This document shows positions 15,582 through 23,469 of a DNA stretch of 61,705 nucleotides, in pieces. A model generated the notes under the pieces. The model was given only the letters and a program-made list of their open reading frames with translations, had not been told where the DNA came from and ran no database searches. The DNA is from JBKQHQ01 sp052148715 (lineage in GTDB: Bacteria; Pseudomonadota; Alphaproteobacteria; Rhizobiales; Xanthobacteraceae). Location of the stretch: assembly GCA_052148715.1 (NCBI GenBank), contig JBKQHQ010000194.1:1-61705 (forward strand), read 5' to 3'. The position numbers were made by a program, and so were the translations under genes. The first letter of the stretch is position 1. Each line of letters opens with the position of its first letter.

Positions 15582-15779
15582 TCACGCCACGCGGTCGACG
15601 ACGTGCCCGGGATCGCTGGGTTGCGGCTGCGAGAGCTCGGCAGTTACAGCGCTGTGGCGCAACTCTCCCGCGATCACGTCGGTCAGCGTGTCCTGCGGGC
15701 CACTCGAGAACATCTTCGGTGACAGCTCAAGGCGCGTGACGGCCTGAAGCCAGGCGGCAGCGAGAGCAGCGGGGTCCAT
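15582..15779 (-). CDS. Small hypothetical protein, 65 residues
   Basis: The reading frame starting MDPAALAAAWLQAV has a strong ribosome site GGAGGG (15791-15786) with seven-base spacing to ATG. It predicts an amphipathic N-terminal helix and a polar C-terminus, with no known domain. It ends five bases from the DUF1800 stop on the other strand. An inverted repeat and a CtrA-like site lie just upstream. The good ribosome site is the main evidence that it is real. Confidence 0.5.
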   Translation of the reverse strand: MDPAALAAAWLQAVTRLELSPKMFSSGPQDTLTDVIAGELRHSAVTAELSQPQPSDPGHVVDRVA

Positions 15780-15803
15780 GGGGAGACCCTCCACGTTGTT
15801 TGG

Positions 15804-15833
15804 TTACACCAAAGGTAATTGGGTATGGTGTAA
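15804..15833. promoter_or_regulatory. Inverted repeat TTACACCA-N14-TGGTGTAA
   Basis: Perfect 8-bp arms at 15804-15811 and 15826-15833 are separated by 14 bp. The site is 25 bp upstream of the small gene at 15582-15779 and about 155 bp upstream of the esterase gene at 15989. It has the shape of a dimeric regulator operator; the regulator is unknown. Confidence 0.45.
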
Positions 15834-15869
15834 GAATTCTTGAATAATCACCGGCCGGCTGCGTAGCGG

Positions 15870-15884
15870 TTAACAACAGGTTAA
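15870..15884. promoter_or_regulatory. Candidate CtrA site TTAA-N7-TTAA
   Basis: TTAACAACAGGTTAA fits the full CtrA consensus TTAA-N7-TTAA of alphaproteobacteria. It lies in a divergent intergenic region, 105 bp before the esterase gene and 91 bp before the small gene on the other strand. One chance match in 60 kb is quite possible, so it is only a candidate. Confidence 0.4.
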
Positions 15885-15988
15885 AGGGTCGATACGCCTT
15901 TAGCGATGCGCGCCATTGGCCTCGATCCGACGGCAGCCGGACAGTATTCTCAACCGCACCGTCGGAATCACACCGCAACAGAGGCGCA

Positions 15989-16906
15989 ATGGCACAGCAA
16001 TCAGCCCCCCTCCCGCCGGCATCGCGTGCCAAAGGCAAGATCGTCTGGCTCGACATGGACCAGCAGGAGCTGGACGATGCCTACGATCAGGAGAAATACG
16101 CGCCTAATCGGGCGCAGATCGTCGCCCGCCGCATTGCCAACAGCGAGCGCACGCGCGCAATCATCGGGGCGCCGCAGCGCGTCGCCTATGGCCTAAGTGA
16201 GATCGAGACGCTCGACATCTTTCGCACGGCGCGCGCCAACGCGCCCGTCAATATCTTCATTCACGGCGGCGCCTGGCGGCGCAACAAGGCCGCCGACTAT
16301 GCGGTGCAGGCCGAGCTTTTTGTCCGGGCCGGCGCCCATCACGTGATTCTTGACTTCATCAACGTGGACGAGGCCGGCGGCAGCCTGTTGCCTATGGCCG
16401 AGCAGGTGCGTCGCGCCATTATCTGGGTCTACCGTAACGCACAAGCCTTTGGCGGCGATCCCGATCGCATCTACCTCACCGGCCATTCCTCCGGCTCGCA
16501 GCTCGGCGGCTGCATGGTGACCCATGATTGGCGCAAGGAGGGCCTGCCCGCCGACGTCATCAAGGGCGCGCTCCTGGGGAGCGGCATGTATGACCTCAAG
16601 CCGGTGCGGCTTTCGAAACGCTCCCTCTATGTGAAATTCACCGACGAGATGGAGGAGGCCCTGAGCGCGCAACGCCACCTCGACAAGCTCAACACACCGC
16701 TTATTCTTGCCTACGGCACGTGCGAGACACCCGAGTTCCAGCGCCAGACGCGCGAGTTTTGTGCGGCGGTGAAGGCGATTGGCAAGCCCGTGCAGTTGCT
16801 CGTCGGCGAGGCCTACAATCACTTCGAGCTGCTGGAGACGCTGGCGAGCCCCTACGGCCTCATGGGCCGTGCGGTCCTGGAGCAGATGCGGCTCGTGCCG
16901 AGTTGA
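15989..16906 (+). CDS. Alpha/beta hydrolase, esterase or kynurenine-formamidase-like
   Basis: A 305-residue alpha/beta hydrolase with the oxyanion-hole motif HGGAW near residue 91, the nucleophile elbow GHSSGS, and a late His in YNHFELLETL. The HGGxW plus GHSxG pattern places it with the kynurenine formamidase / carboxylesterase / hormone-sensitive-lipase-like group. No signal peptide is present, so it is probably cytoplasmic. Neighbours do not indicate a pathway. Confidence 0.85.
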   Translation: MAQQSAPLPPASRAKGKIVWLDMDQQELDDAYDQEKYAPNRAQIVARRIANSERTRAIIGAPQRVAYGLSEIETLDIFRTARANAPVNIFIHGGAWRRNKAADYAVQAELFVRAGAHHVILDFINVDEAGGSLLPMAEQVRRAIIWVYRNAQAFGGDPDRIYLTGHSSGSQLGGCMVTHDWRKEGLPADVIKGALLGSGMYDLKPVRLSKRSLYVKFTDEMEEALSAQRHLDKLNTPLILAYGTCETPEFQRQTREFCAAVKAIGKPVQLLVGEAYNHFELLETLASPYGLMGRAVLEQMRLVPS

Positions 16907-16910
16907 AGTT

Positions 16911-17876
16911 TCATTGCCGCAGACCGGCCGCCTGGACGACGCTCGCCCATCGCCGCGTCTCGCCGTCAAGATAGTTGCTGAACTCCTCGACACTGCCGCC
17001 GACGAGCTCGATGCCGAGCGGCTGCAGGGCCTTCGCCACCTCAGGCGCCTGCAGCGCCTCGTTGGCAATGCTGTTGAGCTTGCCGATAGTCTCCTTCGGC
17101 GTGCCGGTGGGCGCCATCAGCCCGAACCACAGTCCGGTCTCGAAGTTCGGCAGTCCCGCCTCGGCCATCGTCGGCAGCTCCGGCGCGATCGTGAGCCGCT
17201 TGCCTTCGGTCGAAGCGAGCGCGACGAGTTTTCCTTCGCGCACGTGCTGCAGCACGGTCGAGGAAGGAGCGAACAGCACCTGGATGCGGCCGGCGAGCAG
17301 ATCGTTCGTGGCCTGCGGGCTGCCGGCATACGGCACGTGCACCATCTTGATGCCGGTCATCACCTTGAGCAGCTCGCCGGACAGATGCGTCCCGCTCGCA
17401 ACCCCGGAAGAGCCGAACGAAAGTTTGTCGGGCTCCGACTTCGCGAGCGCGATCAGCTCCTTGACGGTCTTCACGCCGAGCGAAGGGTGGACGACCAAGA
17501 TGCTGGGCGTGGTCGTCAGCCGCACGATCGGCACGAGACTCTTGGCAAAGTCGAAAGTGAGCTTGGAGTAGACGGCCGCGTTGATCGGATTGGCGGGACT
17601 TGCCACCAGCAACGTATAGCCGTCCTTCGGCGCACGCGCCACGAACTCGGCCGCAAGACTCGAGCCTGCCCCGGTCCTGTTCTCGACGACGATCTGCTGC
17701 CCGAGCCTTGGCGCCATCTGTTGGCCGACGACGCGGGCGGTGAGGTCCGCCGCCGTGCCCGCCGAAAAACCGACCACGACGCTCACCGGCCGGCTCGGAT
17801 AGTCGTCCGCCCGCGCCGACCGATGCGCAAGGCTCGCAAGCGCAGCGAGCGCCAGCGCCACAAGCCGCTTGTTCAT
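16911..17876 (-). CDS. Bug/TctC-family solute-binding protein
   Basis: A 321-residue exported receptor of the tripartite tricarboxylate family. A signal peptide is followed by DDYPSRPVSVVVGFSAGTAADLTARVVGQQM and VVENRTGAGSSLAAEFVARAPKDGYTLL, the classic Bug features. The membrane proteins TctA and TctB are not nearby, so it is an orphan receptor, as is usual in this family. An 18-bp perfect palindrome sits 12 bp before its start codon. Ligand probably a small carboxylate. Confidence 0.92.
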   Translation of the reverse strand: MNKRLVALALAALASLAHRSARADDYPSRPVSVVVGFSAGTAADLTARVVGQQMAPRLGQQIVVENRTGAGSSLAAEFVARAPKDGYTLLVASPANPINAAVYSKLTFDFAKSLVPIVRLTTTPSILVVHPSLGVKTVKELIALAKSEPDKLSFGSSGVASGTHLSGELLKVMTGIKMVHVPYAGSPQATNDLLAGRIQVLFAPSSTVLQHVREGKLVALASTEGKRLTIAPELPTMAEAGLPNFETGLWFGLMAPTGTPKETIGKLNSIANEALQAPEVAKALQPLGIELVGGSVEEFSNYLDGETRRWASVVQAAGLRQ

Positions 17877-17888
17877 CGCGGTTCCTCC

Positions 17889-17906
17889 CTAGTCTCCGGA
17901 GACTAG
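17889..17906. promoter_or_regulatory. 18-bp perfect palindrome before the Bug receptor gene
   Basis: CTAGTCTCCGGAGACTAG is perfectly self-complementary with no spacer, so it suits a DNA operator better than an RNA hairpin. It lies directly before the ribosome site GGGAGGA of the receptor gene on the minus strand, where a bound regulator could block transcription. The toxin-antitoxin pair starting at 18000 on the plus strand is about 95 bp away and might share it. Confidence 0.55.
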
Positions 17907-17999
17907 CTCGATTGCCGCCGCCAACAAAGGTGGTTTCGCACAACTTGAAGATAACGCATAAAAGAAATAGTATGTAGAAAATGGGTTTGGATACTCTGC

Positions 18000-18323
18000 A
18001 TGCCTTGGACGGTGAGCTTTCTCAATGAGCGCGTCGAGGCCGAGATGGAGGAACAATCCAATGACATCCGCGCCCGGTTTGACCGGATGAGAGAACTCAT
18101 TGTTGAACATGGCCCGGCACTTCTACCATCGAGCTACGCCAAGCACATCGCCGGTCCCATGTGGGAACTACGGATGAAAGGCAGGGACGGCATCGCGCGC
18201 GCCTTCTACGTCACCGCCAGCGGCCGGCGCCTGGTCATCGTACGGGTATTCACGAAGAAGACGCAAAAGACGCCGCAACGCGAGATCAAGCTGGCCCTGA
18301 AGCGGGCCGAGGGAGTCACATGA
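18000..18323 (+). CDS. RelE/HigB-like (Gp49 type) toxin
   Basis: A 107-residue basic protein of the phage-derived Gp49-like/HigB group. Typical features are the mid segment KHIAGPMWELRMKGRDGIARAFYVT and the C-terminal RRLVIVRVFTKKTQKTPQREIKLA. Members are ribosome-dependent mRNA interferases. The gene overlaps the antitoxin start by four bases (ATGA), the toxin-first order usual for HigBA. Confidence 0.88.
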   Translation: MPWTVSFLNERVEAEMEEQSNDIRARFDRMRELIVEHGPALLPSSYAKHIAGPMWELRMKGRDGIARAFYVTASGRRLVIVRVFTKKTQKTPQREIKLALKRAEGVT

Positions 18324-18682
18324 CCAAAGCAGCCAGGAAGCTTCGTAAGTTCATTCCCGTCGACGAGGCCATTGCGCGTTGGCGCAAAGATGCCGACTAC
18401 ATGAAGGAATACGATGCGCTCGAGGAAGAGTTTACCCTCGTTGCCGAGATCATCAAGGCGCGGGCGGCTGCCGGCCTCACCCAGGCGGAACTCGCCAAAC
18501 GGATGAAGACGACACAAGGAGCCATCGCCCGGCTCGAAAGCCCCAACAGGCTCCCGTCGACGCGTACCCTCAAGCGCTTTGCCGCGGCCACCGGACATCG
18601 TCTCAAGATCAGCTTCGAGCCGCAGCAACTCCCACGCGTGAGCAGACGTAACAGCCGGCCAGCCCGGCTCACGCGGCCCTAG
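18320..18682 (+). CDS. HigA-like XRE antitoxin
   Basis: A 120-residue protein with a helix-turn-helix of the XRE/Cro type (AGLTQAELAKRMKTTQGAIARLESPNRLPSTRTLKRFAAATGHRLKISFEP). It should neutralise the toxin of the gene before it and repress the operon. The N-terminal 45 residues (IPVDEAIARWRKD) resemble the toxin-binding part of this group. Start taken at the ATG that overlaps the toxin stop. Confidence 0.88.
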   Translation: MTKAARKLRKFIPVDEAIARWRKDADYMKEYDALEEEFTLVAEIIKARAAAGLTQAELAKRMKTTQGAIARLESPNRLPSTRTLKRFAAATGHRLKISFEPQQLPRVSRRNSRPARLTRP

Positions 18683-18716
18683 TGTCGGAGTCCCAATCGC
18701 GGATACCCGTACGCGG

Positions 18717-19517
18717 TCACTCGACCGGTGCGGGCGGTGCAACGGCGGCATCCGACTGGCCGCTGAGCTCGAGGGCCTTGGCGACGAAACCCGAAGACTT
18801 CATCTCCTCGACGAATGCACGCAAGTAACGGGCGCCGGCGGCGCGGCCCTTGGGCGTGCCCATGGCTTGCTCGATCGACATGAAACGGCCAGGAATCACG
18901 CGGACGTCCGGGTGGGCCTTGGCGAAGGCAACGACCGGCTGCTTCACGCCGGCGGCTGCTTCGAGCCGATCTTGCAGGAATGCATCGAGCGCCGCGGCGG
19001 AGCTCGGTTCGCGGACCAGTGTGGCCCGCTTGATCGCGCGCGTCAGGTAAAGGTCATAGGCGCTGCCGCGGCCGACGGCGATGCGCACGCCGTCGCGGTC
19101 GACGTCCTCGACCGTCCGCAGCGCCGAGCTCGACGGCACGACATAGATCCCCTCGATCAGCACGTAGGGCGCAGTGAAGTCGATCCCGGCAGCCCGGACC
19201 GGATCGATGGCGAGGAAGGCTACGTCCCAGGCGTTGGCTTGGAGCGCGTCGAACACCTTGCCGGCGGTATCGAAAGTCACGAACTCGATCGGGACGCCGA
19301 GGCGTTGCGCAAGCTCGCGCGCTAGCGCCGCTGATACACCGCGCGGCTCGCCGGTCGCAGCATCCTTTTGAGCGAGCACCGGGTTGCCGAAATTGATGGC
19401 TGCACGCAAGCGACCGCTCGGCGCGAGCTCGGTGACGACATTCTGTGGAGCACTTTCGGCCATGGCACACGTGATGGAGGACAAAAGGAAAACGAGCGAG
19501 GCGAAGGCCTTGAGCAT
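18717..19517 (-). CDS. Family-3 extracellular solute-binding protein
   Basis: A protein of about 266 residues with a signal peptide and the amino-acid-receptor fold: LAPSGRLRAAINFGNPVLA at the N-terminus, GVSAALARELAQRLGVPIEFVTFDTAGKVFDALQANAWDVAFLAIDPVRAAGIDFTAPYVLIEGIYVV in the middle. It probably binds an amino acid or related compound. No permease or ATPase gene adjoins it. A GTG start two codons upstream (19523) is possible. Confidence 0.87.
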   Translation of the reverse strand: MLKAFASLVFLLSSITCAMAESAPQNVVTELAPSGRLRAAINFGNPVLAQKDAATGEPRGVSAALARELAQRLGVPIEFVTFDTAGKVFDALQANAWDVAFLAIDPVRAAGIDFTAPYVLIEGIYVVPSSSALRTVEDVDRDGVRIAVGRGSAYDLYLTRAIKRATLVREPSSAAALDAFLQDRLEAAAGVKQPVVAFAKAHPDVRVIPGRFMSIEQAMGTPKGRAAGARYLRAFVEEMKSSGFVAKALELSGQSDAAVAPPAPVE

Positions 19518-19737
19518 GGTCACGGTTTCTCGGAGACAACGCGCAGACTATCGCAAATTTGGTCGCCTCGCACAATCCGGCCGCCCGTTGACGCGAACGC
19601 CACCCCGATCAGCGGTCCCCGACCGGTGGGAATCTGACGAGCAGGTTGAAACGCGGATCAATTGCGGGCATCTTCCGCCCGCTGGCGGTTGCCCCCACAG
19701 AATTCATCAACATTAGCCAACCCAAGGATCCGTGCCC

Positions 19738-20259
19738 ATGTCGTTTTCAATGTCCCAGGCTTCTCTCCCGGCTTTCGAGATCGGCCTCAACGCGCTGTCG
19801 GCCGTTCTCGATAAGGCGGTGGCGCACGCGGAGGCCAAGAAGATCGATCCCTCGGTGCTGCTCGATTCGCGACTGTCGCCCGACATGTTCCCGCTTGTCC
19901 GGCAGGTGCAAGTTGCATCGGATCAGGCCAAGAACGGCGCGGCGCGCCTCGCCGGCGTCGACGCGCCGCGCTACGAGGACAACGAGACGACGATCGACCA
20001 GCTCAAAGCACGCCTGGCAAAGACGGTCGCCTATCTGAAGACGCTCGATCGCAAGCAGATCGATGCAGCGGCCGATCGTGAGATCGTCTTCCCGCTCGGG
20101 CCAAACAAGGGCCACATGAAAGGCAGCGATTACCTCAACCACTTCGTGCTGCCGAACTTCTATTTCCACCTCACGGCCGCCTACGCGATCCTGCGCCACT
20201 GCGGCGTCGACATCGGCAAGCGCGACTACATGGGCGCGATCCCGTTGAAAATGACCTGA
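19738..20259 (+). CDS. DUF1993 family protein
   Basis: A 173-residue protein of the DUF1993 family, a DinB-like helical fold whose function is not established. Recognisable parts are the LDSRLSPDMFPLVRQVQVASDQAKNGAARLAGV segment and the late NHFVLPNFYFHLTAAYAILRHCGVDIGKRDYMG. The ATG at 19738 has AAGGA nine bases before it and is preferred over the GTG at 19732. It appears to be a single-gene unit. Confidence 0.87.
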   Translation: MSFSMSQASLPAFEIGLNALSAVLDKAVAHAEAKKIDPSVLLDSRLSPDMFPLVRQVQVASDQAKNGAARLAGVDAPRYEDNETTIDQLKARLAKTVAYLKTLDRKQIDAAADREIVFPLGPNKGHMKGSDYLNHFVLPNFYFHLTAAYAILRHCGVDIGKRDYMGAIPLKMT

Positions 20260-20292
20260 GGCAGGCGGCCGAGCCGGGGTGCACGGCGTCAC

Positions 20293-21324
20293 TTAGAATT
20301 GGCCGCGGCGGTCCCGGAGGGCCGGCGCGACCCCGCGCGTGAACAGGTCGAGCGAGCGCAGCGATTCCTCGAGCGTCAAGTCGCCGAAGGCGAAGCGACA
20401 GACGAGATAATTGTTGCGGCCTTCCGCGGTCTGAATCATCAGCGTGTCGCGCACCCGCTCCGGTGTCCCGGCAACCGCATAACCGCGGCTCTGCGCCTCG
20501 TCGAACGTGTCCGGATAGAGCGCGGAGATGTGCGCCGGCTTGCCGCCGCGCTTCTCCCACAAATAATAGAAGGCATAGTGCCAATGCTTGTAGGCGCGCC
20601 GCGCTATCGCCATCGCCGCTTCGTCGCTGTCGGCAAGAACGAGATAGCGGTTCATCCCGAATAACGGCATGTCGGCGATATCGTGGCCGGCCTCGAGCCA
20701 GGCGGCGCGATAGCAGTCATTGAGGCTGCGCACGAGGGCGGTCGGCCCGTTGCAGACAACGTTGACCTTGTTGCGGGCGGCCCAAGCGGCGCCGTCGGTG
20801 TTGACGATGCCGTACCAGAACGGCGGATGCGGGCGCTGCAGCGGCTCGATCTCGATCGGCACATCGCGGAAGGTATGGTACTCGCCCTCGAAGGTCAGCG
20901 TGCGGTGCGTGAGCGCGGTGAGCAGGATGGCGTAGGCTTCCTTGTAGCGGGCCGGCGCCTGCGCCGGATCGACATCGTAATATTCAAGCTCGTAGGGCGA
21001 GGCGCCGCGGCCGATGCCGACATCGAGGCGCCCGCCGCTCAGATGATCGAGCATGCAAATCTCCTCCATCGCCCGCAGCGGATGATAGAGGGGCAGCGGA
21101 TAGACGAGCGGACCGAAGCGAAGCCGCTGCGTGCGCTGAACGAGCGCCGCCAGAAAGACACTCGGCGACGGCGCCATGCCGAGCGGCGTCGAGTGATGCT
21201 CGGCGACATGGTAGGCATAGAAGCCCGCGCGCTCATAGGCCTGCGCCAAGCGCAGCCGGTTCTCGTAGAGCTCGCCGAGCGGCACAGTGCCGCGGTCCAT
21301 ATGGTCGAAGATGCCGAATTTCAT
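20293..21324 (-). CDS. Luciferase-like (LLM) flavin-dependent monooxygenase
   Basis: A 343-residue bacterial-luciferase-like monooxygenase. The N-terminal MKFGIFDHMDRG, the GPLVYPLPLYHPLRAMEEICMLDHLSGGRLDVGIGRG segment and the C-terminal AVAGTPERVRDTL are typical. It uses reduced flavin from a separate reductase. The start at 21324 is chosen because the fold begins with MKFGIF. Substrate unknown. Confidence 0.9.
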   Translation of the reverse strand: MKFGIFDHMDRGTVPLGELYENRLRLAQAYERAGFYAYHVAEHHSTPLGMAPSPSVFLAALVQRTQRLRFGPLVYPLPLYHPLRAMEEICMLDHLSGGRLDVGIGRGASPYELEYYDVDPAQAPARYKEAYAILLTALTHRTLTFEGEYHTFRDVPIEIEPLQRPHPPFWYGIVNTDGAAWAARNKVNVVCNGPTALVRSLNDCYRAAWLEAGHDIADMPLFGMNRYLVLADSDEAAMAIARRAYKHWHYAFYYLWEKRGGKPAHISALYPDTFDEAQSRGYAVAGTPERVRDTLMIQTAEGRNNYLVCRFAFGDLTLEESLRSLDLFTRGVAPALRDRRGQF

Positions 21325-21430
21325 GAGTCCAATGTCCCACGTCGATGGACACCATGGCACATCTCATGATATGAAAAAATACTAAAGTCTCATACAACTG
21401 CGGAACCCAGCAGATACGGAACTTAGGCGG

Positions 21431-21694
21431 ATGAACATCTCGATCTCGCTGACGCCAGAACTGGTCGAGCTCATCAAGGCCAAGGTTGAGTCCGGTCGCT
21501 ACACTTCGACCAGCGAGGTGGTTCGCGAGGCGTTGCGTCTTTTGGAGCGGCTCGACCAACGCGATGCGGAGCGGTTGGAGGGCTTGCGCCGTGCGTGGCA
21601 AGCGGGCATCGACAGCGGCGATGCCGGCCCCCTCGACTTTGATGAGCTCAGGGCCGCCGCCCAGCGGGAATTGGCGGCGCGTCAAAAAGGATAA
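21431..21694 (+). CDS. ParD-like antitoxin
   Basis: An 87-residue ribbon-helix-helix protein: MNISISLTPELVELIKAKVESGRYTSTSEVVREALRLLE is the DNA-binding part shared with ParD/CopG, and the tail should wrap the toxin. It lies two bases upstream of the ParE-like gene and probably represses the pair. Confidence 0.92.
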   Translation: MNISISLTPELVELIKAKVESGRYTSTSEVVREALRLLERLDQRDAERLEGLRRAWQAGIDSGDAGPLDFDELRAAAQRELAARQKG

Positions 21695-21696
21695 GC

Positions 21697-22002
21697 GTGC
21701 CACAGGTTCGGCACACCGCCCGCGCTCGCCGAGACCTCATTGAGATTTGGCTGGACATCGCTGCCGCCAATCCTACGGCAGCCGATGGTGTCTATACGCG
21801 GCTTGAGGGGCGGATGAAGATCCTGGAGACTTTCCCCGAGGCCGGTCCTCCCCGTCGGATGATCGCAGCCGAGGCCAGGGCACTGATCGAACCACCGCAC
21901 GTCATTCTCTATCGCATAATCGGCGATGGTGTACAGATCGTTCGCGTCTTGCACGGCGCACGACACATCGACACCGCTCTATTCATGGAAGGCATCGAAT
22001 AA
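21697..22002 (+). CDS. ParE/RelE-like toxin
   Basis: A 101-residue toxin of the ParE/RelE superfamily with HTARARRDLIEIWLDIAAANPTAADGVYTRLEGRM and the C-terminal VILYRIIGDGVQIVRVLHGARHI. It starts with GTG at 21697, two bases after the antitoxin stop. ParE toxins act on DNA gyrase, RelE toxins on mRNA; this sequence looks closer to ParE. Confidence 0.92.
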   Translation: MPQVRHTARARRDLIEIWLDIAAANPTAADGVYTRLEGRMKILETFPEAGPPRRMIAAEARALIEPPHVILYRIIGDGVQIVRVLHGARHIDTALFMEGIE

Positions 22003-22079
22003 AGGCGGGACGAAAGAGACAAGGCCTACCGGCATCATCACCGAGCGGGTCGCCTAGAGAAGGAGCATAGGACGAGACG

Positions 22080-22628
22080 ATGCAGCAGCGGACCAGGCGG
22101 ATCGTCACCGGCCATGACGAACAAGGCAAGGCCGTCGTGCTCAGCGACGGTCCGGCGCCGAATGTGCAGGTGCGCACGGCGAGCCAGCTGGTCTCGACGC
22201 TGCTTTGGGTCACCGACGAGACACCGGCCGACATATCGGGCCGCGCCGACCGGGCGAAGCGCACCATCGGCGTCGCACCACCCGCCAACGGCTCGATCCT
22301 GCGCATCGTCGATTTTCCGCCGGTTGCCGCCGGAGGCCCGGCGGTCGACCACGCGGCGGTAGTGTGCGAGATGGGCCTCCCCGAGCCGGGCAAGCCGGCC
22401 CGCCACGCGTTCACCCATCGCACGCGAAGCATGGACTACGCGATCGTGCTGACAGGCGAGATCGACATGCTGCTCGACGATTCGCAGGTGCACTTGGTCG
22501 CCGGCGACATACTGGTGCAGCAAGGGACCAACCACGCCTGGGTCAACAACGGCACGCAGATCTGCCGCATCGCCTTCGTGCTGATCGATGCGAAGGAGCC
22601 CCCTGCATGGAAGATCGCGGCCGAATGA
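22080..22628 (+). CDS. Cupin-domain protein, intact
   Basis: A 182-residue protein with one C-terminal cupin domain: HRTRSMDYAIVLTGEIDMLLDDSQVHLVAGDILVQQGTNHAWVNNGTQICRIAFVLID. The N-terminal half is a less conserved domain often found in these small cupins of aerobic degraders. It may be a metal-dependent enzyme or a binding protein. It converges on the broken cupin gene that follows. Confidence 0.85.
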   Translation: MQQRTRRIVTGHDEQGKAVVLSDGPAPNVQVRTASQLVSTLLWVTDETPADISGRADRAKRTIGVAPPANGSILRIVDFPPVAAGGPAVDHAAVVCEMGLPEPGKPARHAFTHRTRSMDYAIVLTGEIDMLLDDSQVHLVAGDILVQQGTNHAWVNNGTQICRIAFVLIDAKEPPAWKIAAE

Positions 22629-22689
22629 TGCCGTAACGGAGATAGCGATCGGGCCAAGGTGCACCAGCAGTCATCGGGCCTCGCCGCCC

Positions 22690-23265
22690 TCACGCCGTGG
22701 CCTTCTCGATAATCAAATTCCCCTCATCATCCACGCTCAGCCCCGTCTTCCTTGCCTCCGCCAGCACCGACGGATGCCAGTCGACTTTGCCCGCGTCCGG
22801 ACCGCCGACGATCGCCATCAGGAGCGCGTCGGGTGCGTCGGTGAGGCTTCGGAAGCCGCGGTAGATGCCGATCGGCACGTTGACCACGTCGCCTTCATCG
22901 AGATCGAGCGTGCGCTCGACCTCGCCCTCCAGCCAGAACACCTGCCAGCGCCCCTTCACCGGGATGAACACCTCTTCCGTCTAGTGCCGATGCAGCGCCG
23001 CGCCTTTGCTGATCTTGGCGCGCACATAGGTGACCGAGAAGCCCGTCGCGCCTTGCTTTACGTTGGGCTTGAGTGCCGCGTTCTCGGTCACGCCCATGCC
23101 CACCATGTTGATGATGTCGCGCTCGTAGCGCGGAATGCGCTGGTCGAGGAAGGCCACGTCGAGCGCCTTGACGTTTTTGACGCGCGCGACGCACTCGCGC
23201 TCCATCGTCTCCCTCGAGACGCGCGGAGCGGGCTTCCCGGCAATGCGTGGATCAACAGCCGCCAT
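22690..23265 (-). pseudogene. Cupin-domain gene interrupted by an in-frame TAG
   Basis: The frame runs from ATG at 23265, after a strong GGAGGAG ribosome site, to the stop at 22690, about 191 codons, but is broken by a single TAG at 22981-22983. The stop falls inside the cupin metal motif, HRH-stop-TEEVFIPVKG, where other cupins have an ordinary residue. Both halves are otherwise in the same frame and well preserved, so the change is recent or an assembly error. Without readthrough the product stops after the two metal-ligand histidines and cannot fold as a cupin. Confidence 0.8.
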
Positions 23266-23469
23266 GGTCTCCTCCGTTGTCATTGGCCGCACCGGCAATG
23301 CCGGTGGCTGCCAAGCCTAACGCAGATGGCAGACACGCGAAACCGGTGTTTGCACCGTCAAGAGGCGCGCGACGACGCCGCGTGCTGCGAGGATATCGCC
23401 GAAGTGAAGGTGCCGAACCTGGACGCTCGCGGCCGCGTGGTGCCGCAATGGAAAGGGCGATCGAAAAGC

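Noticed and set aside
22981..22983. TAG as a recoded (pyrrolysine or readthrough) codon
   Set aside because: No pyrrolysine genes are in view, pyrrolysine coding is not known in this group, and simple mutation or assembly error explains it.
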